Translations under genes and position numbers: made by a program
Notes under the pieces: model-generated
Seen by the model: only the letters and a program-made list of their open reading frames with translations
Database searches by the model: none
What the model was told of the DNA's origin: nothing
NCBI GenBank assembly: GCA_019828565.1
Contig: JAHDYR010000025.1
Coordinates: 620,001 to 684,000 of the forward strand
DNA from: Carpediemonas membranifera
Taxonomy: Eukaryota > Fornicata
DNA: 64,000 nucleotides
Direction: 5' to 3'
Shown here: piece by piece, positions 11,801 through 21,352 of the stretch
Numbering within the stretch: the first letter of the stretch is position 1
Layout: each line of letters starts with the position of its first letter

Positions 11801-14800
11801 GATCTCGACCCAGGACCCCTGCCAGCGGGCAAACAGGGATGCGGCGCTTCCATCCTCGCTTCCCGTGAGGACGAGGTTGTCATGCACGGCAACGGACGTA
11901 CCGAAGTGGACCGAGCCTGCCACACTGCCTGCTGGTACGTGGTACGTGGGAGCGATCGCCAGTGATGTGCAGCCGGCCTTGTCTGACGTGGGCTCGAAGC
12001 CTGGGGCGCACACCGAACAACGCCGGGCACCGTCCTCGCTGTAGGTCCCGTCGGGGCACTCTGCGCATGTGACCATACTGTCAGCGTAGGTTCCGGCAAC
12101 GCAGTCGGCGGTGAAGCCTGTGACCTTGCCGTCTGTGGTGTCGAGAAAGCCCGCAACGGCGAAGTTGTGGGAGACAACACCGCTCATCCCGGCACCATCG
12201 GTAGTGAGCGTAGCGATGTTCGTCTGGCCGTAGCGACGAGTTACAGGGTTAAACTGCATCATGGTCAAGCCGCTGACTGTAGCGTCCGTGTAACCAGTCA
12301 TCAGCAGGCCCGCCGAGGCCGAGAGTGTCGTCCCGAAGTGCACCGAGGGATCCTCGCCGTAATTACGGACCCACGTGAGCTGGGTCCACTCGCTGGTGTC
12401 TGTGTCGAGTTCAAAGGCGACCACGGCGCCCTGTGCGGTGCCAAACATGTCGGCGTCGGGGTCAGAGAACAGGAGGAGGTCGTAGACGTCGTCGTAGGCC
12501 ATGGATGACCCGAAGCTGACAGTCGCCGTGGGCAAGGTGGCTGTGATGACCTGGATGACGGCGCTCCAGTCGGACTCGTGGACGGCATAGACAGTGTTGG
12601 CGCTGGGGGCGCCGATGAAGAGCGTGCCGTCGTGCTCGAGCAGGCTGGACCCGAGGGCGTCCGCGCCCCGGCCAGGCTTGTCGGCCAGCGTAATAAATGT
12701 CACGCCAGTGAACGAGCCAAGAGCATGATGCCGGATCTGAACCTTTCCAGCACCGGCAACGGCAGAACCCCCGATTGTTACATCCGCTGCCGGCTGACCA
12801 ACGGCGAGGTAGTCGCCCCACGCGGCAATGGCCTGGCCGAATGATGAATCGCCGCCGAATACCGTCGTGAACGCCTCGACCGACGGCCCGAGCCTGCGGT
12901 AGACAAAGACCGCGCCATCAGCACCGACGTACAGCCAGCTGTCTGCCAGTGCGAGGGACCGCCCGAACATGTCGTCGGTCTGGCCTGACCCGAGCTTGGC
13001 ATACTCGGAGAGCGTGGAAGCCGAGTCCGCAAAGAGGTTGAGGACGGCGACACCGTTCGCGTAGGCGGAGTTGTCGACAAACTGAGTGGCGATCACGATG
13101 GTGTCTGCCTCTACCGCAACGACAGAGCCGTACCGCCCGTCGGGGCTCGCAGTGAACGGCGAGGAGTAATCTACGCGGGACACCAGCTGCTTACAGCCCG
13201 TGTCGTCGCTGAGGGGCAGGTTCGGGGCACACGCGTTGCAGCCGGTGCGCCAGCTGGCCATGTGGTCGGACAGCTCGGTGCAGGGCTGGTATACCACCGA
13301 GACACCTCCCATAGTGCTGTCGAGGGCGGGGGCACCGAGAGCAATGAACTGCGGCGTGAGGGCGACCGATGATCCGAGGCGGTCGTCGTCTGAGGCGGGC
13401 TGGGCGATGATCTGGTCGAACTCCCAGTCGCCAGTGCCGGTGAGGACGAAGAGATGGGCCCGGCCGGCGATGTGGGCGCCGTCGTAGTACTCAGGGGCAC
13501 CGGCGATGATGGTATCGTCAGCAATGGCAACAGAAAAGCCGAACGCCTCTGCTGCGGGGACGTGGGCCTCGAGAGTGGTCGAGATCGCCCAGACGTCGCC
13601 GTCCAGGGCCAGGACAGTGACAGTGCCGGCCCCGGGGATGCCGTTAACAGTGGCAGCGGGGGTTCCGACGACGATGGTCGTCTCTGTCGCGGCAAGGGAT
13701 GTGCCAAAGCTGGTACCGCCCTCGATGAGCTGGGTCTCGGTGACGTCGCCCGTGAGGCCGCTGTTGTATGCGAGGATGGCGACGATGCTGTTCGTAGCGG
13801 GATCAGAGGCCGCAATGAAGGACGAGTCTGGCGCCACAGCCACTGCGGAGCCGAATGCGTCACCGTGGGTTGACATGGTCGTCCTGAACTTAAACTGCTC
13901 GGCCCAGAAGGACCCGGTAAAGGAGTACACGACTACCACGCCGCTGTCAGAGTCGGGGGCGCCTACAGCAAGCACGGATTCTGAGAGAGCGACCGCGGTG
14001 CCGAAAGATGTTGCCGTTTCGCCCAACACCAGTGTGTCCACAAGGTCGAAGGAGTGGTCCGAGCGGGAGTAGACGTATACGGTGCCGAGCGCTGGGGACC
14101 CGAGGGCAAGCCAATGCTCGGTCACATCAAATGATGCGGGGAACATGGACGGGGCAAGCGTACCCGGGTCGGCGGCATGGAACAAGTCGACCGCCCACAC
14201 ACTGCCGGAGAACGATATCTGGTACACCGCGGGCAGGGTGTCGGCCTCCGAGCTGAGGGCGAATATGTGGGTGCCGAATGCCTTGACAGTGGAGCCAAAC
14301 TTGTCTGCAGCGGCTCCCCCGACGACTGTGGCGATGGAGTAGTCGGGGATGCAGGCCGTCTGGCCATCGTTGGCAGTGGAGCCGACCGGACACGCGGTAC
14401 ACGCCTCCCAGCCGGCCTCGGAGTAGAACCCGGCAGAGCATGTCTCGCACGAGTGCCAGGAGACCGGCTGCTGTCCGGCCTGGCAGGAGATGGACGCGAC
14501 AAACACGGCATCGGCCATACCGGTCGCAACCTCGGGTGCAGAGGAGAAAGCCATGAGCGATCGTCCCACACCGACCTGCTGGCCGATGTACATGCCGCCA
14601 ACAGGGCTGGGGGTGGTGACGGAGGAGGACTCGACCCACCATCCGTCCTCGATGCGGAAGGAGACGACGACACCGGTGTTCGGGAGGGTTGTCGTGGTGG
14701 AGGGCGACCCGGCGACGACAGCGGTGCTGTCCATCGCGAGGGAGGCGGGGATATTGTAGCCGTCGATAGCACCCTCCTGATAGACGGTGTTCTCGAGGTG

Positions 14801-17800
14801 GAACTCGCCATTCTCGAGGAGGAAGACCTGGACCGCACCGGTCACCTGGCCATCGACCGTGGCCCCAGGACAACCCACTGACAGACGGACCGCGGATGCA
14901 GTCTCAACAGCAGCAAGAGTGTCGCCGAAGCGTGTTTCCGTGCTGACGACGGTGGCTACAAGCGCCAGATCCATGGTGTAGACGTAGACCATGCGGATGC
15001 TCGGGGCGCTGATGAAGATGTAGGTCTCGGTGACGGCCATGGCGGCGCCGTACTCGTCAGTGTCGCCCCCTTCAAACAGCAGCGTCGGCTCGTCGGCCCA
15101 CGTGGTTCCGTCGTGAGAGAAGGCGTAGACTCCACCGGATGTGGTGGCTGCAGCGGCGAGGAGGAGGGTGTCTGTGATTGCAACCTGGGTACCCAGGTGG
15201 TCTGCGGTGTCAAAAGTCAGCGTTCTATGGGACTCGAACGCATACCCTTCTCTGCGATACACTACCGCAGCCCCCTGCCCTGCATAGTCGTCGGGCGAGC
15301 CGACAACGAGCCAGGAATCGCTGAGGGCGACGGACAAGCCGAAGCCGGTGACATCAGATGTCTCGAGGAGCAGTTCCTCGAAGTATGAGGCCGTCAGAAG
15401 CCCCTTGCGGCGGTACATGGCGACTGTGGCGCCATTCGACCCGATTGCGATGATGTCATCGAGCACGGCCAGCGCTGAGCCAAAGCCAGCTATGTCTCCA
15501 GCGCTGGGTGTGATCTGGAACACCAGGTACTGGCTGACGCAGGCGCTGGCGTCGTCATTCGGCCAGTATCCCGTGGGACAGGTGTAGCAGGCAAGGCTAT
15601 GCGCGGGTGCGTATGTCCCGAACGGGCAGTGCAGGCACGAGAACCAGCTGTCAGAGTAGTACCCGGCCGGGCACTCCGCGTTCCACTCCGCGTGCCATGT
15701 GTCTATCCCGGCGGTATAGTGTGATGCGGCGATGATGGTCAGGTCAGACACGGCGATCAGCCCGCCCAGCGGTATCACGGCGTCGGGGTCGGTGTAAACT
15801 GCGGTCTGCTGCCAGTGATCATCTGTATCCTTGTCGAACATGAGAACACAGCCAGTGGAAGAGCCGACGACACACGATGTCCAGCCCACGGCAACGTGGC
15901 CGTCGTGGATGGCGATGCTGGACGGGAAGGCGCCGTTCTCGACAGGGTCGTTGGGGGTTACCGTCGCCCTGAGCACCCAGTCGGAACCGTCGAAGCCGTA
16001 TTCGTAAATGACGCCGCTCCCCTCATCGGGGGCACCGACCAGCATGGTGATGCCCTCAACGGCCACCGTGTTCCCGAAGGCGTTGTTCCCGAAGACTGTC
16101 CCGAAGAACTGCCAGCCCGACGTGTAGCGGAGGATGTCGACGGACTCCTCGTCGACCAGGCCAATGATCGCCCAATCGCCGCTGATGTCAATACACTCAG
16201 AGGTGTGAGTGGTCGCGCCCGTGTAGGCCTCCTCCCAAACTTCGCTGTGGGTGTAGACGGCGTATGCCGTACCAGAGCCGGAGACAGATGCTACCAGGAG
16301 GTTATCGCCGTCCACAGCGACGAGCACGGTGTGGAGTCCCGTGGCGACAACCTCTGGGCCATCCCACCTGATGCCGCTACGACTGTAGACGACCGCGTCA
16401 GCTGAACCGGAGGCAGAGAGCCCACCGACGGCGATCCAGTCATCAGAGAGAGCTAGGCTGTACCCAAAGCCCTTGGTTGCCCCAACATCGCCTGGTACCT
16501 CCGTGAAGCTTGCACTAACCCACGATCCTTCACCGTGTATAAAGAAATAGATGGCTCCGTCGCCGCTGTGCGAATGCGGTGTGCCCAGCACCGCGAGCAG
16601 GCCGTCAGTGGCAACACTACGGAGAGACATGCCGTCTGCTCCAATGAGTTGGTTCCTATTGGAGATATACGTCTTGTTCATGCAGGAGAGGCCGTCGCCC
16701 ACAGTGTATGGGGGACAATCGGCGCAGGAGTACCATGTGTCTGCGTGTTGGCCCGCCGCACATCCCGGGTAGATGCAGGAGAGGGCGGTCGACTGGGCAT
16801 CCGTGGTGAAAATGACGCCGTCATTCACAACAACAGGAGCCCGGCCAAAGCCGAGGCCCTCAGCAATCGAGTCGGCGTTGGGGAGGATATACCCGACGTC
16901 GGCCATGTCGTAGCTCGAAGACACGGGTACCCGACCCGAAAAAGTCATGGCGCCCGTCTCCCGGCCATAGAGGTGGTAAGCATCGGCCGACGTGACCATG
17001 TTATCGCCAAAGGAGCCGAGCGCGGAGACGTAGCCGTCGTCTGCGGTGAAGTCGGTGGTGACGAGCCGGGGGGAGTCGGGACTGTTGTCGTTGAGTCTGA
17101 TCTGGTAGGCGCTGGCACCCTCTGAAACGTAGACCAGCGTACTCGAGGCAATTGTGACGTCTGAGCCAAACCCGACACCGCCTACGCTCGTTCCCGCTGG
17201 AGCAGACCACGTGGGAACGTTGTAGTAGTATATGGTGTTGGTGCCGAGCTCGCTGACCGCGGCAGTCACGCTCCCGTCAAACTCTCGGGCGGTTACGAGG
17301 CCACCGAAGAACCCTCCCGAGACGGGCGACGGCGCCTCAATGCTTGGCGTCGCTTCAGCCGCCCATGCGGTCGAGTGGTGGTAAATGAACACCATGCCCG
17401 AGCTCGGACCGTTAGCGGAGGATCCTGGTGCGCCGACGAGGAGATAGCTGCCTGCCACCTGGATGGTCGACCCGAACTCTGCATAGGACTCCGAGCCCGA
17501 GAACGCTGTGTTGTACGTCATCGCTGCGTTGATCCGGGAAAAGATGAATACGGCGCCCATATTATCGTCAGTGTAGGCCGACACGGCCAACCAATCGTCA
17601 CTCAGAGTGAGGGCCCTGCCCAGGCAGAAGGAGGGGGGGATGAGGCCGGCATCGAGCGTGACTGTGTCGGCGAGGGTCCAGGTTGCGCCAGAAAAGGCGT
17701 AAATGTCGACACGGCCCGTGTTGTCGGTCTGGCAGGTAGGTAGAGAAGCGTACTGCGGCGACACAGCGAGAACAGCGCCACTAGATGCGAGGGCCATGAC

Positions 17801-20800
17801 GTCGACACCAAGGTCGACCTTGCTGATCGTAAAATCTGGAACACAGGCCGTGTGGCCAGTGTTCGAGGCATAGTGCGGCGGGCACTTGGTGCACAGCGTC
17901 TGGAGGCCGGGGGAGTAGTACCCGTCGGGGCATGGCCTGCACAGTCCAGGGGCAAGGAACTCGTGGCCCGCCGCACACTCGGACACTGGGGGGAGCAGCA
18001 GACCGAGGTCCGACGTGCTCAGCTCGACGATGATGGGCAGGCCGTCCAGGAACTGAAGCTTCTCAGCGCCAAAGCTGTTGGTAGAAAGGGAACCGTGGCT
18101 GTGCTTGTCGAGGAAGTGCGTGGTGACCGAGAGCCTGGATGACATGGGTATCCGATAGTACAGCTCCCCAGCATAGTACGTCAGCAGAATCTGGGTCGAC
18201 GCGAAAAGCATAAAGTTCACAGGCACGAGGACCGCCTCGCCGGGGGCCGATCCCTTCCTGTAAGCGGTGGCAGTGATGGCGGACGTTCCACTGGTGATCA
18301 GAACCGTGTCTGTGATGGGATCTGGGACAATGGTGTGGCCAAAAGACACGTCTGATCCCTGAAGCGCGGTCGACTGCGCTGGGGTCGACCCGTAGTCGGC
18401 GATGACGAAGACAAAGGACGTTGTGACAGCCGTGTTGGTTCCGTAGACGTAGAGGTAGTCGTGGTCAATGGCCAGGTATCTGCCGGTGTCGGCAACAACC
18501 ATGCTCGTCATGACGTTGTGATCGTCGCCGCTGATGGTGACCTTCGTCCAGTCGGCGGTGTTGTAGACGTCGATGAAGTTGCAGGCCGACCCAGGGGCGC
18601 TCACGGCCACGTAGTCGCCGTATGTCTCGATAGCAGTGCCATACTCGCAGTTCGCTGCATATTCGAAAAAGGAGCGGACGTATACGACGTCGTTATGTAC
18701 CAGCTCGTAAATGGAGATGCCGTGGGCTCCAGCAGTGGCCGTGGCTGACCCAACTATGACGTGACCAGCGTCTGTAATAGCCAAGTCGGACCCAAAGTAG
18801 GCCGAGGGCGTCACAGACCCAGGTCTCGTGACAGTGGCGAGGCGGGTGAAGCCGTTGTTGTCGACATCGAAGACACCAAACACAGAGCTGTCTGACGGTG
18901 AAATGGCGACAACGTGGTTCTTGGCAGCGAATACGGTCGCTTTCATCCCAGCCTTGTAGTAAAACTCGGGCAGAGTCGAATGGTCTCTCACTATAGCTGC
19001 ACGGTTGCCGTTCTCGATGACTGCACCAAACGGCATGACGTCGCACTCGACCTTGTAGTCTGCCGCAAACGTGTTGAGCGGGCAGATGGCGCAATCGTGG
19101 AAGCGGGGGCTGTACATGCCGTATAGGGTGGACCCCGTGTCCGTGCCGCACGTCGTGTGGTACACGTTGTTGGACCCAGCCATGTCGACAAGATGGAGGG
19201 AGTTGGATGCGATGGCGAGGTGCTCGACGTTGCTGGCGGTGCTTGTGGTGAATCTTGGGGCGACCTCGCTGATACCAGCATTCGAGATCTTGTAGACAGT
19301 TGCAGTGTCGTCGTCGCTGTCAACGTGGGCGACCGCGCACATACCATTCATAGTGTCGCATGCGATGGGCATCTCAGACGAACTCGTGGCTAGTTGTGTG
19401 ACGGAGTATGACCCCGGTGTGGAGAGACTGGTAGCAAGAAGAACCATGCTGGTAGGACCAATGCAATTGAACAGCAGCACGTCGTCTGTCCCTCCAACGT
19501 GGGAACCACACCCTGTGTAAGTCCCGCCCGGTGCAACGTCGTTCTTCGTCCATGGTATAGAGAGGTCGACGTCGAAAACGTAAACCTGGTGCTCTCCGGG
19601 ACTGCCGACAAATAGATGCGACTCAGTGAACTGGAGGCCCGCGCCGTAATCTGAACCGCCCGTCGGAACATCGTCGGCTACGAGGGTATGGATGAGGGTT
19701 GATCCGTGGAATACGAATACGAAGTTCGAGCTGCCGTCATTCCCCGTTGCGGCGACCAGGAGCTCTGTGGGGTGGATGTCCATGCCCCTATGGCCCAAGT
19801 ACGTGAGCCCCGCGGGCTGGCGGAGGGTCATGTAGACCGACGTTGGGTCGATGAGCGCGTCGATGATTACAATGCTGAGGTCGCCGTCGGGTGGGGCGTA
19901 GTAGCTGCTAACAGCGACGTACTGTCCATTCGTCGCAATCCTGGCGCCGAAGTATTGGTCAACGGAGCTTTCAGCCCCCCTCATCGACGGGGCGGTGCTG
20001 GAGTCGATAATCGAGACGGGATCACGGTTGATGACATCGTCTAGGGTGGTAATGTACACAGCACCAGAGTTGCCGTCGTACGAAGGCATGCTCCGGGCAT
20101 ACGTGTTCCCGGCCACGGCCACCTGTGAATACCCGGGGCCGTCGGCGACGAAGCTCTCCTCCAGCAGGTTAGGGTTGGCAACAGGATCGATGCAGGTTGA
20201 CGCATGCATCCGTTTAACCCTGCCAGCACACGCTGAGCACGTGCTCGAGGCTGTCCAGGCGGTTGGAATGGTCTCATCGGGCCCGGGGCAGAGCGGGAGG
20301 ACGATCAGCTCGCCCATGCTGCCTGTGCTGAAAGCGACGTAGTCCTCTGTGATGGCGAGGGTCTCGCCGATGCCAGGATGGGGATCTTCGGTCTCCGCAA
20401 CCATGTACTCGATCACCGCGGTCGTGTACGAAAGCATATCACCGCCCGCAGCGATGGCGACGATGACTGCACTTCCGCCGCTCTTCAAGAGCGACGTGCT
20501 GGCCACAAGAGAGCAGGAGGGCGTCCAGGCGCTGGCATGTCGGGAAAGGCCCGTCAGGGCGAACGTTGTGACGTCCGAGCTCATGTCGACAGACAGGATG
20601 TACCCGACGTCCGTGCCGGTAACTAACAGGAGATGGGGGCACGAGTCCATGCTGATGAACTGATCGCTAGCCATGACGAACGTGTCTAGGTAGCGGCCGT
20701 CGCGGTCAAAAGCGTCAACATAGCCGTCGGTGGCCCCGTTCGAGCCAATGAACACTCTTGTGTCGGTTATGGCGACGTCTATCACCGTCTCAGTCCGGGG

Positions 20801-21352
20801 GGGTGCTAGGAAGTGTAGGTCGAAGTCAAGACCTCGGGGACGGAGGATCGAGGCGGACGTGGGGTCTATATCGTACATATGGGCGGTGCTATCATCCTTA
20901 GAGGCGGCTATGAGGAGAGTTTGGTCCGGTGATGCTTTCATCACCAGGGGCAGCGTCAGGGCCGTGTGATCGAGGGACACTGTCGAGAGCATGCTGGGCG
21001 TGACGTCATGGTCGTATATCATGATGTAGCCCGTTGCGGAGACGAAGAGGTAGTCGTCAGTCGCGACAAGAGCGGTGCCGAAGTCTCTCATGGAGAGATC
21101 GAATGGGGATAGGATTGCTGTAGAGGAAAGGTGCGGGGCATCCCCGTATTCCACAAAACCCGTCGGATAATTCACATTTCCAGCGGTAGCGCCGACAAAC
21201 ACGGTCTCTCCAATGATACAGAGAGAGGTACCAAACAATGTGGCTGGATCTCGAGAAATAATCGCGCCAGTCTCAATATGCGGGGTGCTACTAGCAACAG
21301 TAGCACAGAGAAGTGTAAGGAGTATCGGAATGATACGCAGCATGCGCTCCAT
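5888..21352 (-). CDS. Giant 12-unit FG-GAP propeller / cysteine-rich surface protein
   Basis: 5154 residues in one frame. It begins with a signal peptide (RIIPILLTLLCATVAS). Then twelve units follow, each a beta-propeller of FG-GAP type blades (recurring patterns such as FGxSVALSDxWLxVGAP) closed by a cysteine-rich module of the GCC2/GCC3 or ephrin-receptor-like type (for example CPAGQYPDTVHTCAAC followed by CxxCPxGTxxNDxxTAC). The cysteine blocks lie near 20.2, 19.1, 17.9, 16.7, 15.6, 14.4, 13.2, 12.0, 10.9, 9.8, 8.6 and 7.3 kb, a period of about 1.17 kb or 390 residues. After the last block come about 230 residues of beta-rich sequence, a hydrophobic segment near residues 4980-5012, and a tail of about 130 residues dominated by Pro-Leu-Pro motifs (possible SH3, WW or profilin ligands). 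By analogy with integrin-type propellers it is probably a cell-surface adhesion or recognition protein; that is inference. The cytoplasmic tail suggests a link to the cytoskeleton. Confidence 0.9.
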   Translation of the reverse strand: MERMLRIIPILLTLLCATVASSTPHIETGAIISRDPATLFGTSLCIIGETVFVGATAGNVNYPTGFVEYGDAPHLSSTAILSPFDLSMRDFGTALVATDDYLFVSATGYIMIYDHDVTPSMLSTVSLDHTALTLPLVMKASPDQTLLIAASKDDSTAHMYDIDPTSASILRPRGLDFDLHFLAPPRTETVIDVAITDTRVFIGSNGATDGYVDAFDRDGRYLDTFVMASDQFISMDSCPHLLLVTGTDVGYILSVDMSSDVTTFALTGLSRHASAWTPSCSLVASTSLLKSGGSAVIVAIAAGGDMLSYTTAVIEYMVAETEDPHPGIGETLAITEDYVAFSTGSMGELIVLPLCPGPDETIPTAWTASSTCSACAGRVKRMHASTCIDPVANPNLLEESFVADGPGYSQVAVAGNTYARSMPSYDGNSGAVYITTLDDVINRDPVSIIDSSTAPSMRGAESSVDQYFGARIATNGQYVAVSSYYAPPDGDLSIVIIDALIDPTSVYMTLRQPAGLTYLGHRGMDIHPTELLVAATGNDGSSNFVFVFHGSTLIHTLVADDVPTGGSDYGAGLQFTESHLFVGSPGEHQVYVFDVDLSIPWTKNDVAPGGTYTGCGSHVGGTDDVLLFNCIGPTSMVLLATSLSTPGSYSVTQLATSSSEMPIACDTMNGMCAVAHVDSDDDTATVYKISNAGISEVAPRFTTSTASNVEHLAIASNSLHLVDMAGSNNVYHTTCGTDTGSTLYGMYSPRFHDCAICPLNTFAADYKVECDVMPFGAVIENGNRAAIVRDHSTLPEFYYKAGMKATVFAAKNHVVAISPSDSSVFGVFDVDNNGFTRLATVTRPGSVTPSAYFGSDLAITDAGHVIVGSATATAGAHGISIYELVHNDVVYVRSFFEYAANCEYGTAIETYGDYVAVSAPGSACNFIDVYNTADWTKVTISGDDHNVMTSMVVADTGRYLAIDHDYLYVYGTNTAVTTSFVFVIADYGSTPAQSTALQGSDVSFGHTIVPDPITDTVLITSGTSAITATAYRKGSAPGEAVLVPVNFMLFASTQILLTYYAGELYYRIPMSSRLSVTTHFLDKHSHGSLSTNSFGAEKLQFLDGLPIIVELSTSDLGLLLPPVSECAAGHEFLAPGLCRPCPDGYYSPGLQTLCTKCPPHYASNTGHTACVPDFTISKVDLGVDVMALASSGAVLAVSPQYASLPTCQTDNTGRVDIYAFSGATWTLADTVTLDAGLIPPSFCLGRALTLSDDWLAVSAYTDDNMGAVFIFSRINAAMTYNTAFSGSESYAEFGSTIQVAGSYLLVGAPGSSANGPSSGMVFIYHHSTAWAAEATPSIEAPSPVSGGFFGGLVTAREFDGSVTAAVSELGTNTIYYYNVPTWSAPAGTSVGGVGFGSDVTIASSTLVYVSEGASAYQIRLNDNSPDSPRLVTTDFTADDGYVSALGSFGDNMVTSADAYHLYGRETGAMTFSGRVPVSSSYDMADVGYILPNADSIAEGLGFGRAPVVVNDGVIFTTDAQSTALSCIYPGCAAGQHADTWYSCADCPPYTVGDGLSCMNKTYISNRNQLIGADGMSLRSVATDGLLAVLGTPHSHSGDGAIYFFIHGEGSWVSASFTEVPGDVGATKGFGYSLALSDDWIAVGGLSASGSADAVVYSRSGIRWDGPEVVATGLHTVLVAVDGDNLLVASVSGSGTAYAVYTHSEVWEEAYTGATTHTSECIDISGDWAIIGLVDEESVDILRYTSGWQFFGTVFGNNAFGNTVAVEGITMLVGAPDEGSGVIYEYGFDGSDWVLRATVTPNDPVENGAFPSSIAIHDGHVAVGWTSCVVGSSTGCVLMFDKDTDDHWQQTAVYTDPDAVIPLGGLIAVSDLTIIAASHYTAGIDTWHAEWNAECPAGYYSDSWFSCLHCPFGTYAPAHSLACYTCPTGYWPNDDASACVSQYLVFQITPSAGDIAGFGSALAVLDDIIAIGSNGATVAMYRRKGLLTASYFEELLLETSDVTGFGLSVALSDSWLVVGSPDDYAGQGAAVVYRREGYAFESHRTLTFDTADHLGTQVAITDTLLLAAAATTSGGVYAFSHDGTTWADEPTLLFEGGDTDEYGAAMAVTETYIFISAPSIRMVYVYTMDLALVATVVSTETRFGDTLAAVETASAVRLSVGCPGATVDGQVTGAVQVFLLENGEFHLENTVYQEGAIDGYNIPASLAMDSTAVVAGSPSTTTTLPNTGVVVSFRIEDGWWVESSSVTTPSPVGGMYIGQQVGVGRSLMAFSSAPEVATGMADAVFVASISCQAGQQPVSWHSCETCSAGFYSEAGWEACTACPVGSTANDGQTACIPDYSIATVVGGAAADKFGSTVKAFGTHIFALSSEADTLPAVYQISFSGSVWAVDLFHAADPGTLAPSMFPASFDVTEHWLALGSPALGTVYVYSRSDHSFDLVDTLVLGETATSFGTAVALSESVLAVGAPDSDSGVVVVYSFTGSFWAEQFKFRTTMSTHGDAFGSAVAVAPDSSFIAASDPATNSIVAILAYNSGLTGDVTETQLIEGGTSFGTSLAATETTIVVGTPAATVNGIPGAGTVTVLALDGDVWAISTTLEAHVPAAEAFGFSVAIADDTIIAGAPEYYDGAHIAGRAHLFVLTGTGDWEFDQIIAQPASDDDRLGSSVALTPQFIALGAPALDSTMGGVSVVYQPCTELSDHMASWRTGCNACAPNLPLSDDTGCKQLVSRVDYSSPFTASPDGRYGSVVAVEADTIVIATQFVDNSAYANGVAVLNLFADSASTLSEYAKLGSGQTDDMFGRSLALADSWLYVGADGAVFVYRRLGPSVEAFTTVFGGDSSFGQAIAAWGDYLAVGQPAADVTIGGSAVAGAGKVQIRHHALGSFTGVTFITLADKPGRGADALGSSLLEHDGTLFIGAPSANTVYAVHESDWSAVIQVITATLPTATVSFGSSMAYDDVYDLLLFSDPDADMFGTAQGAVVAFELDTDTSEWTQLTWVRNYGEDPSVHFGTTLSASAGLLMTGYTDATVSGLTMMQFNPVTRRYGQTNIATLTTDGAGMSGVVSHNFAVAGFLDTTDGKVTGFTADCVAGTYADSMVTCAECPDGTYSEDGARRCSVCAPGFEPTSDKAGCTSLAIAPTYHVPAGSVAGSVHFGTSVAVHDNLVLTGSEDGSAASLFARWQGSWVEIKQFWFAGSNPVRDVAMDDRWLVLALDGAGIYVYTNRLRSYLLETNLEPTESFSVVEVSGDRIVATYGDPASFGAVFSYAAGSWTKTAFTHTGSIAVNDEFFAVGQSGTIRVYSYPGDCDFSTETDCYINIAASDSESLALLDDGTLFATQPSSDEIEVFLRTSSASDPAWHLSQVVSCPAGDVASIAAAGNSTVVVGVPAASVMAPLFHDGLAWSFSGVTINGVASSECGHSVAATEKLLVCGAPALGTASLSSRVSVASQYCGAGQYTASWYECASCPADQVSHDLYCAPCRAGLVYWPDGTCSPFGLDVQVRTGAELGLSSSATLGNAVAVSTDANLFAASDMIGRSLALARFNPYSLLWEPAATFPDVLTLNGRATRIAIGEEYIVVGDPNYSGNTGRVCVIQRSGHIFQDPEFIAPPGSETYFGWQVDLSGTTLYATAIASSDTDRQLYTLDLTTSPDNYAEVAIDAYGHNFAVYGDMIVMTSQVGAVRIYPDFWSAPFTFVEPILKPSTEVTSIVINHEFILVGAPSDSGVGNSLSVGGVFMYSNDEAAAFPLLQVLVEEGLDAVAQAAGFGNSVYFLSDDVIGVGEPFAAITSWFIRQDGVWIDAFKSYPYSYDATAASGGACVIGSPGTDSVMLTFYKCPAGQYPDTVHTCAACEAGTVSQENSLVCHACPEGTSPNDAQTACIEDYSGERVDVDGYNHPQNPNHALAGDVNEGLAAFRYMADASGSAVRLFEYSTDWGMIGTLTDGVDYRFGQAIVVTDQQVVVRTLRGFIGAFIAYDRVTLEPTQLVTPPDDGHDASDQFARSMARLRNDLIAVPDRNLAYAGSLSLAGGVYLYALVDGTWELHQALFQPTPTPSAKFGRVIDAVGDTIAIASNDAVFVYRLSLETAGQYSLLSPADFTGTVRDVAVSTDEASVVIAYQDDSSTSTVYSELVLATGDLFVIHAAAGSSRSTLAMAKDVLFISDFYTSLVTMVHRLGPGFWAAAGILTIPDSVADEKMGVDLLMTDFGLVVLGGSDAVIFAPYNCDSDEVVTAWSACGAIPSGAIAYSNSYHTCPNGSYALEATVCLPCDSGTYQPNKSATACESAPAGSFVPADGYPHTAAIECPLATAQAGSGATYCSRSYEIQTITGSELFGASVALDGPELLVGSPSDGAIFVYSDDSAVWTPAGSISPLVAVPNNQFAATMVIRDDWLAVGAPDTCAVSGCSEVGRVYMFSRTAGVFTEHSVLEGANSGPGFEFGAAIALEGTLLAVLAPGSTEFTNTGTVVLFELSADTWVEHAHIDQTVFSLSASSLFIGSTHDPVNVFISLGAIALRCAYTPDLSDATCTIAPEFSGFSAAATDILTGVVATANSERPTGDFNQVTDAGTVRVYTTQFHTLDIGPVQGQQFGQAIAVSGTLVGATDVMGGVHLFELNDNGSYSLYADVYLTDTGYAPVDGFGAALAITPLNLAAGSSLDGVGTVHVVSMVCPAGQYATSWHTCADCAAGTYTAIAGQRQCLPAPLGTSSAGGQATPTPCDGGHYTIGTGASSCSTCAFGTTNDADGAAHTTCLAEVDDSESTVTVTSRTDISGVTIDGIAATVLGTNPITLVPVLPSPDGVIAPGNYTLEIQFDDSTTESTTLTIPADFETPDTTLTLSGTTMTAAMESAVCPSNLDFSGMGTRPLTGVDTSGPSTCLATTTVNAAMIRYHFSPTVTRLDNGTYCASIEGAAISSVGSFSIVVDGTAHPVRLVDGSICTFDDADDAAADLTTAYIYSETRSVSAMFDDEEIVSDSEIINTVDALYAIIPGIGAVLLILLCCMAGVCIVGSLGLFLTGEAISVFILQKRQTGDDEEHEPTSIVTPAPMKLKPTSPLPPLPMLPGATPLAKPMGPGLHVPAGAKPVLPSIKPPMSGTPIALSGAGHKLGLPALSTPGGLPKPPPSLGKSGLPVLPPMNGMPRPGAKLMLSPMNLPGIKPPGLNKDE

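Noticed and set aside
6966-20969. Many plus-strand frames of 60-250 codons opposite the giant gene
   Set aside because: They mirror the biased codons of a clearly coding minus-strand frame with signal peptide, repeated domains and membrane anchor; none shows a domain.
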